From Triangularia verruculosa (taxonomy: Eukaryota; Ascomycota; Sordariomycetes; Sordariales; Podosporaceae): a DNA stretch of 64,000 nt. A program made the translations under genes and the position numbers. Positions 21,964 through 33,454 of this stretch are shown here, in pieces (position 1 is the first letter of the stretch; every line of letters starts with the position of its first letter). The notes beneath the pieces were generated by a model. That model ran no database searches. It had not been told where the DNA came from and saw only the letters and a program-made list of their open reading frames with translations. The stretch lies in assembly GCA_033296885.1 (NCBI GenBank), contig MU863881.1:62001-126000 (forward strand). Direction: 5' to 3'.

Positions 21964-23114
21964 TCGGAGGGAAGAGAATTGATAGAAATTGGAGGTTTTA
22001 CCGTGCTTGGCACGGATCTCTGTCTGTTATGGTCATTGTCTTGATATGGTGGTAACAATAACATCATCTCGTGAATGCTAAGGTTGAGCACCGTTGAACC
22101 TGAGAGGAGAATAATGAGTTCATGGGAAGCACGCTTCAGCAGAGCTTGGAGTTTGGGAAGCTGAAAGTCGCAAGGATTTGACTTCGGACATTTCTCAGTT
22201 GAGCGACTGAGCATGCAGCCTTCATCGCACATTCCTCTTTCTTGACCGCCAAGGTTTCCCTTCTATTTCGTCCAGCACACGGCAATTGTGATCTACGGAA
22301 GCACGGCTTACCCCTGTAGGGTCTGTCTTGGCTTCACCTCTCACAAGGGAGACTCGCTGTATTTTTCCATTTGAGGCTTCATGGGAAAAAATGTTTGCCA
22401 TGATGAGCTTTGATTGGGGCCCCGGCCTTTGTCCGTTGATGTCCCTGCATTCGAGCCGTCTTGTACTGAGACCTGTCCGTGACCAACCACCCTCACCGTT
22501 CGGACTCTCGATACTTTCTTCTTTCGTTCTTATCGATAGACCTCCTGCCCGTATTCCGAAACAAAAAAGCCAAATGGAGAAAAGAACGTCCGAGGGCGGA
22601 AGCTCCCGCGTCTTGGGTGCCGCCTTGCGTTATGTCTGTGAGAACCCAATGTCCAAGCGTAGGTACCGCGCACTGGTCACCGCCCATCACTCAACATCCA
22701 CGACTACCGCGCCTGGGTTGGCCAGGGGCTCGGCCCTTTGCACATGTTGATTCTCTAGGGATTAGTGGGAATGTCTGGAAGTAATTGAAACCGGTCCGAC
22801 CCTGACCTGTCAATCGCTAGAACGGCTGAACTCGCAAGACCTCACGGAGGTCGCCAACACGGTGGTTGGACAAGATGTCGATCACTTCACCATCCGGCAG
22901 CGAACTGGCTCAGGAAGGGAGCAGGTTGAATGACATACCTATGTTGATGCCATGAATTCAAAGCATCAAAAAGTGTATATAAGACCTCATCCTCACCCAG
23001 CAACTCTTTCCTCATCAGCATCCACCAGCCTCACAAACAAAGACACCCACACTTCTCTCATCTATACTCTTCAACGCTTTTTCAAAGCCCAACAAACCAC
23101 CACCAACCTTCAAA
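21964..23114. other. Intergenic region
   Basis: No supported gene. It contains upstream DNA of the hsp30 remnant on the left and the promoter of the small secreted protein on the right. Confidence 0.55.
22976..22983 (+). promoter_or_regulatory. TATA box of the small secreted protein gene
   Basis: TATATAAG lies 132 nt before the ATG at 23115. It is followed by a CT/CA-rich leader with many ACAAAC and CACC runs, as in highly expressed fungal genes. Confidence 0.6.
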
Positions 23115-23339
23115 ATGCAGTTCACCACCATCGCTCTTGCTCTCTTCGCCACCTTGGCCATTGCTGCTCCTCGCCCTCGTCCCCAGGACGGCGTCGTCAA
23201 CGTTGACGACATCATCGCCACCGTCACTGACAACCTCAACGGCAACAACGTCGTTGTCCCCGTTGCCGCTCCAGTCAGCGCCAACGTTGGCGGCGAGCAG
23301 ATCAACAGCCAGGACGCCACCCCCGGCGCCATCGTCTAA
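23115..23339 (+). CDS. Small secreted protein, 74 aa
   Basis: Intronless. MQFTTIALALFATLAIAAP is a clear signal peptide, cut near residue 18. A short RPRPQ segment follows and may be a pro-region removed by a Kex2- or dipeptidase-like step. The mature part is about 50 residues, acidic, Asn/Val rich and without cysteine, so it is not a typical disulfide effector. The strong TATA box and ACC-ATC rich codons suggest high expression. I do not recognise a family. The coordinate of the start is supported by the caaaATG context and the signal peptide. Confidence 0.72.
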   Translation: MQFTTIALALFATLAIAAPRPRPQDGVVNVDDIIATVTDNLNGNNVVVPVAAPVSANVGGEQINSQDATPGAIV

Positions 23340-23735
23340 GAAGCTCGCAACATAAATTGCCAACAAGCACTGAATTCCCTTTCCACTTCATGAACACTCG
23401 ACAATACAACTTCGGATGGCTGGGAGGATGATCTACGCGCTTGGGATATGGACGGGAGCTGTAATGGATAATGACATGGGGATGATCCGGTGATTGTAGG
23501 ATGGCGAGGTGTTCTGGAGGAAAATGGATAGAGATGGGATATGAAACTTGGTCAAGTAATCTGCCTCAATCTGCACTCGGCGCACACACTCGACAAACAA
23601 GCTTTCCACTCAGCATCGCCGGGGAACAGGTTGGGGCTGTTGGGGAAGTCTCTATGTAGCTTTGACAATATTTACACACTCTTTCATAAATCCTTGGCTC
23701 TCCTTCGTGACAGATCACCCCTGATGGAGCACTCC

Positions 23736-25131
23736 CTAGGCTCCCTGTGTTGGGATGCACTGTGATTCTTGTTAGCTTCTTTCACAGCGAGATTGAGAGA
23801 GCTTGGAAACGACTTGCCTGAGCGTAGTATGGGTTGTATGTTGTGCAAGTGCCCGTCGCGCAGCGTGTTACACCAGTGTAACCTTGGCCACCGCTGTTGT
23901 CATGTCAGTGTCTGCCAACAAGATATCATGAGCCACACATCAGACTCACCATTGTCCCCACAAAGTCTGGCCGGCAACAGGCGCAGCGGTCGAAGTTGAG
24001 GTCACGAATGTGGTAGTCACCCTTGAGCTGGTCGAAGTAGTTGTCGCCCTCAAGGTGGTGGAGCTGGTGCTGGTCGTTGTGACCGGAGCGCGAGTCGTGG
24101 TCACGATAGCTGAGCTCGAAGTAGCCGTAGGCTCAGCATCACACCACCCCCCATCACCCCACCTGAAGCAGTTCTCGCCCTTGCAAGCCAGCTCAAAGAA
24201 AGCCATGACCGTAGCCTCCTGAACTCTGATGTCATGCGGCACACCAGCAGCACTATAACCCTCCAGCCATCCCTCCGCACCATACACACTCTTGGTCCAT
24301 CCACTGATAGGAGTGTTTGACGTGACACTAACAGGTGTGCTTCCAACACCCAAAACCTCCGCCCACTGCTTGATGCCCTCCTGATGGTTGACATAATTCA
24401 GAATCTCATCATTCGTGCCATGGAACAACTGTAACTTCGGCCTCCATCCATCATATCCCGGATACGCACCCTTGACCAGGTTCGCCCACTGCGCCGGTGT
24501 CTTGGTCACCCTCCCCTTGGCACAGTCATCACTCCAGTACCCAAACGCCCCAGTGTTGTTACCAGCCGGGGCGAAGCAGCCAAATGGCACACCAGCGAAG
24601 GCGGCACCGGCAGCGAAGACGTCAGGGTAGGAACCGAGGAGAACCTGGGTCATCATGCCGCCGGAGGAGACACCAGTGACGAAGACACGCTTGGGGTCGG
24701 CTTTGTACTTTTGGATAGTCCACTTGACCATGGAAACGATACCGAGCGAGTCACCGCCGCCGTTGTGGGTGAGGGTCTCCTTGGAGGAGACATCCCAGCA
24801 CTTGTCTGAGTTGGCCTGGGCGGGAGCAGACTGGGGGTAGATGACGATGAAGCCGTGCTGCGAGGCGAGCGTGGCATACTGGGAACCGGAGAAGGCGGCA
24901 GGGGCAGTGCCGTGGCACCAGTGGGGGTTAACGAGGATAGCCGGGTTGGCAGGGAGGACGTCGGGAACGTAGATGTAGAAGGGGTTCTAGATGATCACGT
25001 TAGCTGATGGTTTTTTTCATCAGAGATCGACCTACGTTGCGGGGGTTGGGACCAAAGCTCTCCGTGACAAGAGTCAACGAGGCCGCAGAAGCCAAGGAGG
25101 CGAGAAAAGAAAAAACCGCGGCAGTCTTCAT
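23736..25131 (-). CDS. Secreted CE1 esterase with C-terminal CBM1 (acetyl xylan/feruloyl esterase)
   Basis: Four exons: 25131-25036, 24986-23950, 23893-23818 and 23759-23736, giving 410 aa. Signal peptide MKTAAVFSFLASLASAA. The esterase domain (about 18-310) is of the PHB-depolymerase-like CE1 group: GVSSG with Ser139, GTND with Asp225 and GVPHD with His283 form the triad. A Thr/Ser linker (about 318-365) leads to a cellulose-binding CBM1 (about 370-403, TLWGQCGG to YYAQC). The CBM1 is complete only if the last two introns are removed. The final intron has a GC donor (gcaagt). The enzyme should remove acetyl or feruloyl groups from xylan outside the cell; which one cannot be told. Confidence 0.88.
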
Positions 25132-26170
25132 CTTGGCGATGATGCGAGGGGCGGCCGGAGGTGAGGTGAGAGGAGGCGACTTGGGGTGAAGAAGAGAAAG
25201 AAAAGAAATAGGAAATAAAAATTGAAGATCATGATGCTATATCATTGCATTTGATTGTCGTGAACATGGACTGATGCAAGGATCAATCTGAGGATTGATT
25301 GTCCGCCGGCCCGCAACTTCGGCGCCAGTGCTCGGAGGGGGCATTGCCGAGATACCCGTTTTTGGTGTTTTGAGCGGCGACATTGCACACATCAGTCTGG
25401 CGAGCCTTGGGGGGTCGGAAGCGACCGCTCCAACGGTCGAAATAGCGTAAACGGGCTTGGCAGGCACGTGTAACTGAAAACAAGCTTTTGGGGATGACTT
25501 TTTTGTTACCATCGGCGTTGGCCTCACTCATATTGCAAGGCAGTCTGCCCGTCTACCATAGAAGCCTGGAACCAAAAGATTTTTGGACAGCGTTTGTTAG
25601 AAGGCCTGCCATGGCGCACGTTCTTGGGGAGGATGTTGTTTCACCTTATGCCATTTTTGTGTTTTATGCAACTGATTGGGTTGTGCTTCCCTTATGCAAG
25701 CAGGTCTTGCTTCGCTGTTGCATCTTAGAATAACAGACCTAACATGCCTAACTATAGCGCTGGAGTATTCTGTATCGTACCTATTCATCTATCTCCGTTC
25801 TACTGAGGTTTCATCATATCGACATTTTGTGTTGGTGGGAAGTCGGCCATTCAACGGTCCCTTGAAAGCGTGTGGTCCAATCATCAAGATGGGGCGGCAA
25901 CATCACATACCCCCAATCAACACATGAGAATCGACGGGCATACGATGAGGCCTACAGCATCTAGCCGTCTTGTCTGGCCCCAATTCGCCTTAACTGCAAA
26001 CGTGGCGTTGTTGTTTGCGCGACTCCCCGCGCATGCTCATCAGGAACAAACGCAGGAGTGATAATTTCCCCGTTGACTTGATGCTTGCTCTTCTTGTCAT
26101 GGGAGCCTCCATCAGACATTACGGCTTTCACTCCTACCAACAACTATATCAGACTGCCACCCTTTGCGCG
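25132..26170. other. Divergent intergenic region, CE1 esterase / RBR ligase
   Basis: Promoters of both flanking genes must lie here. No gene is supported. A purine-rich stretch (about 25165-25220) lies just upstream of the esterase start. Confidence 0.55.
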
Positions 26171-27570
26171 ATGGAACTATCTGACCTCGACCCTCCGACC
26201 TTGCGTCTCGTGGTGCAGATGCACCTCGACGACATCAATGCACTCACAAAAACGGCCAGTCAGAAAGGCAAGGGCCGCGCAGGAGAGAAACCCGACTCTG
26301 TCATCGCCTTCGAAGAATATCAGAACAACTTACTACGCACCTCCCAACTTCTGTCCGACGAGGTCCTGAGTCGGAGCATTGCCCGAGCGGTGAAGGAGGA
26401 CGCCGACGCACTTCGGGCACTGCAAGCAGAGGAGCAGCGGGCTGCCAGTGATAGGGAACTGGCCCTTCGACTGTCTGGAGTGAGAGATCCGAGCAGTAGT
26501 ACGACCTCTCGACCAGAGACGCCTGCCCTGGACGAAGAAGCGTTGAGGAAGTTGGAAGCACTTTGGATCTCTCCGGAAAATGCTGCCTCGACTTGGCATG
26601 CGGAATCATCAACCTGGGCTTCGAGCAGAAAGCAGAAAGTGTTGGGAGAGAGCAAAAAGGACAAGATGTGTGTCGCATGCAACGATCTTTACTATTCCTT
26701 CGATATCGTTAGCAGTAAAGGGTGCGGTCACGATTACTGCCGCGAATGTATACAGTCGCTATTCCAGTCCTCGATAATGGACGAGACGCTCTTCCCGCCT
26801 CGCTGCTGCGGCAACCAACTACTGCTGGACACCTGCCGACGCCTTCTGCCCTCAGCACTCGTCGGGCAGTTTCGGGCCAAGAAGATCGAGCTCGAGACAC
26901 CTAACCGAACGTACTGCCATATACCAACTTGTTCGACCTTCATACCACCGCAGGCTATCAATGGAAACGTGGCAGCATGCGTACGGTGTGGCGCCACTAC
27001 CTGTGCGGTTTGCAAGAAGGCGGCCCATGCAAACAGCGACTGCCCGGAAGATCCGTCCACGCAGGAGTTGATCCGTCTCGCGGAAGAAGAGGGATGGCAG
27101 AGATGCTACTCTTGTGCCAGATTTGTTGAGCTGGACCGTGGATGCCACCACATCAGTGAGTCACTTCCTAGAGTCCATATCAGGTATGAACTAGCGAGGG
27201 ATGTGGGCTGACTATGAATTTACCATTCCAAGCTTGTCGTTGCGGGGCGCAGTTCTGCTATGTTTGTGGAGAGCGTTGGAAGACATGCCTTTGTCCGCAA
27301 TGGGAGGAAAACCGCCTCCTCGCTCGCGCAAACGCCATTGTAGATCGCGAAGCGAGGGCCGCCCAGCTTCCAGACTGGCAGCGGGCCAACCTAGTCGAAC
27401 AAGAGAGACAAAACCAGGTTATTAACCATGTGTGCCGGCATGATAGCTGGAGCTCACGTCAAGGCCGCAATCGATGCGACGAGTGTCACGACACCCTGAC
27501 GGTGTTTATCTATGAATGTCGACAGTGTAGAATTTTGGCTTGTCGACGTTGCCGGTTCAATCGTCTGTGA
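26171..27570 (+). CDS. RBR-type (RING-IBR-RING) E3 ubiquitin ligase
   Basis: Two exons, 26171-27155 and 27233-27570 (intron 77 nt), 440 aa. MELSDLDPPTLRLVVQMHLD is the usual start of this fungal group; the frame upstream has only non-ATG or unconserved starts. Helical N-half (1-150), RING1 (about 167-213, CVAC/CGHDYC/CC), IBR (about 232-291) and RING2 (312-345). RING2 reads CYSC..GCHHITCRCGAQFCYVCG. The Cys after HHIT (about 330) is the expected catalytic thioester residue, and it is created exactly by the splice join. RBR ligases take ubiquitin from E2 onto this Cys and then pass it to the substrate. Members of this set are numerous in filamentous ascomycetes and their substrates are unknown. 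Confidence 0.88.
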
Positions 27571-27994
27571 TAGATCAAGGCTAGATTCTGTTGTGCAGGG
27601 GATGGCTTTTTGTCTGCACCCGACCTAAGCGGTATCTGTGTGAGCCTACCTGAGAAACGGCGCGCGATAATGCGGAAAAGGCACCTTAGAGAAGAATGTT
27701 TACAGGGGTATGATGTTAGAACAATAGTATTTCATCTTGTTGGATCCCCAGTGCGCCCAACTAAGGTATCTCCAAGATAGCGAACATGCATGGGCTGATC
27801 AAGGTTCCTCTCAGTTACGAAATGATAGCTCAGCACAAGTGGCAACAACCTGAGTTGGGGACCATTGCAGGAAAGCCCAGGCCATATAACCAAGCCCTGT
27901 TGTGGCTTCAAGTTAGGTACGATAGGTAAGGTAGTAGAGACTCAGGTTTGATATACCTTAGTTATTAGCAGCAAAAGAACCAAGACATATTCAA
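27571..27994. other. Intergenic region between convergent genes
   Basis: Separates the 3' ends of the RBR ligase and the HET gene. Only terminator-type AT-rich sequence was seen; no gene. Confidence 0.55.
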
Positions 27995-29896
27995 CTAGCA
28001 CAAAGTAAAAACAGCCTCTTCCAAACCTGCGTCCATCATCTCTCCGTCCATAACACCATAAACATACGCCTCCCCAACGAGATAGTACTCTCTAGCAACT
28101 CCTGCGGGCCTCAGCACAAACGGCGTCGAGCCACCGTATATGAGAACAACAATATCTTCTGGTGTTGTTTCTTTCGGCGCCAGTCCAACATACCCCTTCC
28201 CTAGATAGATCGGTCGTGCGCCATCCTTGTATTGCATAGTTGCCTGATACGACCAAGTCTCCGCCATGACGTTCTCATTCTCAAGCGGCTGTGTGCGTAG
28301 TAGTTCGAACTGCTTGCCTGATAGCTCCATCGTGGCGCGCCTAAAGTACATAGAGGTGGGGTGATACTCTCTATCGCAGATTGGGATCCGCCACAGCACA
28401 TCGTCCCACTGGGTTCTCGGATAGATTGGTGATTGCTCGAGGAATCCCTTGACCTCAGCGAACATCCGGCGCGCAGCTTCCTGGTGGTAAGACCTCGTGT
28501 CGTCATGCACAAATTCACTGCCAACCGCCGCGACAGTGTCGAGCTGGATGCCTTGCAGGCGAATCGTCGCTGGTCTAGAACCCTTGCTGTCGAGAAGTAT
28601 CTCCATTGGTTGGGTTCTTGATCCGGTTGCCTTGAATATCGGGACCCCCATATCATCGGACCAGGTGTAAGAAATGTTGGCACCGAAGTCCGGCACCCAG
28701 GTTGGGGGCCGGCCACGTCTCGAACGGCACCACTTGAGGATATCGACATGCCCTTTCGCAGTCAAGGACCTTGCCACGTGTTCGAAAGCTTCGTCGGGCG
28801 TCTTCGTGTAGTCTGTGTAGATTCCCAACTCGCTCGCGTCTGCTGCCATTCCAAGAAGGGCGTAGACCTTGTCCAATGGCTCCTTGGATTGTAATCCGAG
28901 AGCGCCGCTCCTGACGTAGGAGGTGTGGAGGAGTTCGAACAATGGGAGCTTGCCACCACCGCGCTGATACTTCCTTCGTCCGGAGAAGCATGCCCCGATA
29001 GCCGGGTCGGTCGTGGTCTTTTTCAACAACGACCAGGGACCCCCGGGTGCTGTCGTTAACTCTTCCACGGAAAACGGACCGGGAACTCGAGACTGTCGAC
29101 CCGCTCGGTACTCAGTAGTCTCCCACATGGTCAGCATGCCGTAGAACATGGCGGCAGCGTGAAATGACTCAGCTTCGGTGCGGCCGAATCCGCAAATGAA
29201 GATGGAGTTATGAGCAAGCGTGACCTCCTGTTTGATCCAGACACGATTGAAGTAATCCCTATGAGTGAGCGCGGCAAAGGCCAAACGAGGGAACCGCTCC
29301 TCTTTCCGGTTGTCGTCGCCTTCGGCCTCGTTGGCCTTCTTCATCAGCGCAATCACCAAGTCCCGCGTATGCATGTGGACTGGGTTGTCGCCCACGTCAG
29401 GCCAGGTGGTGAGGAGGTCCTTGTCTATGTTTAGAAGGCCGGCATCCCTAGCCTTGCTGCCGTAACGGTTGATGCCCTCCATGGCGGCGTCGCTGTCGTC
29501 GGCACTTGGGCCGAGCCATGACAGCACCTTTGAGGCCTGCTCATAAACGGAGGCCATTCGTGACACCTGACGTGACTTCTCCTCTTCATCTTTCTGGTTG
29601 ATGCATACGGCGTCGATCCAAATGTTGGTGCCGACGAAGGAATCCAGGTGTTGGAGGCAAACTGTTAGGTTCTGGGCGATGTCGACATATTGGTCTTGAG
29701 GCTCGACGATGACGCGTGAAAACGGTTTGTCGTCTCCCCAGCGGTAAGACAATGCCGTGTAGACGGGTTGATTGGCGGGGTCCGTGTCGAGAGGGGCAAC
29801 GTCGACGCGGACGCGTATCTCGGGAGACACGGAGAGAATGTGCAGAAGGCGGATGAATCCGGTCTCGAGGTAGGGGTACTCATATGGGCGACTCAT
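27995..29896 (-). CDS. HET domain protein (heterokaryon incompatibility type)
   Basis: Single exon, 633 aa from ATG at 29896. The HET core is clear: YTALSYRWGD at 46-55, then IWIDAVCINQ at 92-101, then QVSRMASVYEQASKVLSWLG. A longer helical region with EPLDKVYALLGMA around 340 and a C-terminal beta-rich tail are typical of the HET superfamily. No NACHT, WD or other sensor domain is attached. HET domains are TIR-like in fold and trigger cell death when non-self nuclei fuse, but many solo HET genes have no known trigger. No frame break was seen. Allelic role cannot be judged from one genome. Confidence 0.88.
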   Translation of the reverse strand: MSRPYEYPYLETGFIRLLHILSVSPEIRVRVDVAPLDTDPANQPVYTALSYRWGDDKPFSRVIVEPQDQYVDIAQNLTVCLQHLDSFVGTNIWIDAVCINQKDEEEKSRQVSRMASVYEQASKVLSWLGPSADDSDAAMEGINRYGSKARDAGLLNIDKDLLTTWPDVGDNPVHMHTRDLVIALMKKANEAEGDDNRKEERFPRLAFAALTHRDYFNRVWIKQEVTLAHNSIFICGFGRTEAESFHAAAMFYGMLTMWETTEYRAGRQSRVPGPFSVEELTTAPGGPWSLLKKTTTDPAIGACFSGRRKYQRGGGKLPLFELLHTSYVRSGALGLQSKEPLDKVYALLGMAADASELGIYTDYTKTPDEAFEHVARSLTAKGHVDILKWCRSRRGRPPTWVPDFGANISYTWSDDMGVPIFKATGSRTQPMEILLDSKGSRPATIRLQGIQLDTVAAVGSEFVHDDTRSYHQEAARRMFAEVKGFLEQSPIYPRTQWDDVLWRIPICDREYHPTSMYFRRATMELSGKQFELLRTQPLENENVMAETWSYQATMQYKDGARPIYLGKGYVGLAPKETTPEDIVVLIYGGSTPFVLRPAGVAREYYLVGEAYVYGVMDGEMMDAGLEEAVFTLC

Positions 29897-30711
29897 CTCT
29901 TGCGTAAGTATTGCTGTAGGCTACAATTTGTCAATATCCAGACGTTTTGGCAATAAGAGGAAGCGTGCTCACTGTCTGTTTCAACCTGCTTGAGGGAGGC
30001 AGCTATCGTGAATGCCAAGACCGGCTGAAAAGGTCGACCACTGAAGGCCATGTGACCACCTTTAGGCGTGTGAGACCGGGAGCCGCGCAGCTACCAGGAA
30101 TGTCTGGTGCTCCGCCCCTTATGGTTCACCTCTCGCTTCTAAAATAAATGCAAGACGCATTCATGACTACCTGATGTGGCGAGTCCAGTAAACAGCAGCG
30201 AAGCCACCATGCTGTCCCTGACTGTCTTTTTCTGGTGCCTCACGCAGGCTACTAGCCCCATAATTGTAGTTTTTCACCCAGGACCGCGCGAAAACGACGA
30301 GTATCAGCAGCTTGCATTAAAATAAGTAGCTAGAAACAATCCTCCGATCATTAAACCCCCCTAAAGCCATGCCTACGTAGGTATCCTGGATCTCGTTTCC
30401 CGGCCAGCAAAGAATCATGCTGGTTGAAGCTCGTCCATGGGGTGCGTGTATCTCGGATATCTGCTGGATATGACCCCTCGGTAGTTAGTATCGAAGTCTG
30501 ACAACCATGTTGATGTTGCCGAGGAGGTTGAGTAGGAATGTTTGCAGCACGTATTTAGTCGAGCTGAGGTGACCCTTTGATGTTCATACTTCCTTGTGAC
30601 TGACTGGATTTGTTTGTAGGATGCCTCAACTAAACTGTTGGTATTGTATAACAAAAAACAAGATGTCTGAAGTCCACACACGAACCATCTCGTCCTCCTA
30701 AGAATAGCCCC
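29897..30711. other. Intergenic region
   Basis: No gene supported. The left part should contain the HET promoter, the right part the 3' end of the oxidase gene. Confidence 0.55.
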
Positions 30712-32273
30712 TTAGGCAGGAATCTTGAACCCGCCCGGAACCCTGTTGGTAAACACCCCGTTGGGATCATACTTTGACCTCGCTGCCTGTAATAGCGCCA
30801 CATTCGCTGTTCCATATCCACCAATGGGATCTTGCCAGTCTGCCGCGTAGTTCAGATATACCCACGGATCCACAGCATTCTTGAACTGCAAACTTGCAAA
30901 GAGAGCATCGTACATGTCCTTTGCCTTTCCGCGAACATAGGTATCATCCAGCTGGCTTGCCCATGAGGCTGTCAGTTGAATGATCACACGTGGCTGACCG
31001 CCACGACTTGGGGATTGGAATCCGAGGATGTTCGAGGTTGGACTCCTGTTGTAGGTGCCAGCTGGTAGAGGCTGGAACGTCATTGTCCAGACGATACCAG
31101 GGACATTTTGCATGGCCGAGTGGGAGTCCCACCAGAGTTGATATGCCTCTCCGAGAATTTGCAGAGTGGAGTGTGTCGTTATGGCCCACCAGACGTTGCT
31201 AAACAGGAGGACGTTAGAAAGTGTTAGGGGAGGGAATCGGAGTAACATACCGATTCTTTGAGGGAATGGTTGCCTCAGCTTCTTTAGTGATGTTGAACAT
31301 AGTGTTGACCCTAGCGCTGTTTGCCGAAGGGTACGGTACCGCCAAGAAGCTGGAAAACGCAGCAGGAGCCGACGAAGCCGGAGTGGGAGGCGCGCCAGAG
31401 TAGACCATCTGCGTTGAAATAGTATGGTCAATACCGTAGTAGTAGACAAGACTGGTGATAAGGGAAGCGTTCTCGTCATAGCCAGTTGCCTTGTTGAAGT
31501 CAATAAACGCCAGGAGATGGCTGTGAAGTGTCCATGTTGGATGCATCATAGTACCTCCCCATAGCAGCCCTTGGGTGTATGTCTTCATGGTGACCCGAGT
31601 CACGATGCCGAAATTGTTACCTCCTCCCCGTAGAACACGGAGTAGATCAGGGTTTTGCGTGGCGGTTGCTTCGACCAACGTGCCGTTGGCCAGCACCACC
31701 TCGTATTTGGACACTGTGTCGGCAGCGAAGCCAACTCTCGGGGAAAGAAATGATATGCCACCACCGGTGAGCAAGCCGCCAACGCCAACGCCTGCCACAC
31801 GTCCTCCAGCAACAGTCAAGCCCAAGGAGTCTAGCTGAGCGTACACTTCACCCCATGATAAACCAACACCCAACCGAACATCAGCATTCCCGTTGATGAG
31901 TGTTACTTCATTGAGCTCTCTCAAGTCAAGGGTAACGCCGCCGGCAATATTGGCGGCTGAGGCGTGGAACATGTGTCCACCGGACCTCACGGCAAAGCGA
32001 CATGCTGGGTTGCCAGAATTAGCCGCGAGAATAGTCACAGCGGTGGAGACATCGGCGGCAGACGCCGGCTGAACTATGCAGTGCGGCTGTGTCTGAGACG
32101 TTTGCTGAGAAAAGTAGGATGCCAGCGACTCTGTGTATCTGAAATTGCCGGGAGCAGACACCTTGGAGCTTCCCAGAGCAGCCAGAATGGCGGCGCACTG
32201 ATGCTACTAGTGAGATGATTGTTTGGCAAGACCTTCTAGAAACAGGGTAACTTACACAAGTCGAAAGAGACAT
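30712..32273 (-). CDS. FAD-linked oxidase, berberine-bridge-enzyme-like (PCMH)
   Basis: Three exons: 32273-32256 (only 18 nt, MSLSTC), 32197-31251 and 31198-30712, giving 483 aa. The PCMH/FAD_binding_4 domain is in the N-half: CIVQPASAADVSTAV, then FAVRSGGHMF with His81 as the expected covalent FAD ligand. GVGVGGLLTGGGISF and RGGGNNFGIVT follow; the C-end holds YLNYAADWQDP and the BBE signature ARSKYDPNGVF. The second flavin-binding Cys of bicovalent BBE enzymes is not present in the GVGVGG segment. There is no signal peptide. Such enzymes oxidise alcohols, sugars or secondary metabolites; the substrate here is unknown. No synthase gene is next to it. Confidence 0.85.
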
Positions 32274-32385
32274 AACTGCTCGATAATATCGGTATGAGCC
32301 CTTCTCCTTTGTCCCAGATAACGTCGGTTATCGATGTTGGATCGTTGAGTTGCTCGGATTTACCACCATGTGACTATGAGCTGGG

Positions 32386-32393
32386 TATATATA
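32386..32393 (-). promoter_or_regulatory. TATA box of the FAD oxidase gene
   Basis: TATATATA on the minus strand, about 115 nt before the ATG at 32273, at a normal distance for a fungal promoter. Confidence 0.5.
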
Positions 32394-33300
32394 GACAGTC
32401 CAGGAGCAGAGACCGCTTGTCCAAACCATGTTGTTGTGACTGTATGAGTGTATAGCCGCTACCGCCACGGCTCTCCCCCTTGGGCTTCTGCGCCGCGATG
32501 TGCATGGGTTCGAAAGAGACTCTGGCGGAATACGATCATGAGATGAGTCCAGATGAGTAGACGCAGGATTCGGTCCACTTTCATTGCAACTTTCGATGCG
32601 GATATGTGTGCTTGTGCCGTGCAGATGCTTTAATGAGCTCAGCCTTGGGCGAAACGTGTAATTAGCACACAGCCATCATATCACCAACTTTGGAGCTAAC
32701 AGCTCACCTGTGTGTCTCGAGGGCTGGCTTGTGGGCCTGAACCAGTTATCTCGTGGGCACGCCGCAGGCGTTATGTGCTGGAAAGTAAGACAAGAACCAC
32801 ACAGTCCCTTGGCCCCTTGGTTAGCAACAGAGGGCTGCAATCGACTCATTTCAGAAAGTCGTTAGTGTGATCTGTTGGTTGCTCACAGATGCCAACACAA
32901 GTTCATGGCGTCGACGAGCAAGGATTCACATTGAGTTGGGGGCCGTAACGCCGTATTGCTGCAGATGCCCCTGACTACCTACGGCCCCATATCTCCGTGT
33001 GCGCCGTCTGGCCGGTTACTTGGCGCCACCATTTGGGGCCCGATCTCGGGTCGCTTTAAAATGTGGGGGTCGGCTCCCAACATTCGGGATGCAGTCAAAC
33101 CAGGTTGATGGGTTACGGGGTGCGGCTCTGCCTATGGACCTGGGTAGGCCGGTACATACGTGGATTCTGGGAGAGTAACTGGGCGGGATGCCGCGTGATT
33201 CTCAGCTGTATATGGATTTGAAGTGTGCAAAGGCATTGCTCTTTCGTGGGGCATTCGAGATTGTGTACCTGGTAGCCCACCCAAGTTCGTAACAGCCGGA

Positions 33301-33330
33301 ACTGCGATAAGTTTAACCACTTATCGCAGT
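33301..33330. repeat. Perfect 12-bp inverted repeat
   Basis: ACTGCGATAAGT, six spacer bases, then ACTTATCGCAGT. The arms are exact reverse complements. It lies 125 bp upstream of the F-box gene start. It could be a palindromic binding site for a dimeric regulator or a remnant of transposon termini. Confidence 0.8.
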
Positions 33331-33454
33331 GACTAGCTCAAGGTTTGACACCTCCGGCAGAACAGCACCGGCAGTCCGTCGCGAATCATGTTTCCTCCGT
33401 TGAGATCCTGGCCTTCAGCCTATCCATGTACGGAGTCCCCATGGAAGCGACATC

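Larger units (their letters stand above)
32274..33454. other. Divergent intergenic region, oxidase / F-box gene
   Basis: Contains the TATA box of the oxidase and a perfect 12-bp inverted repeat at 33301-33330 (both listed). No gene supported. Confidence 0.55.
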
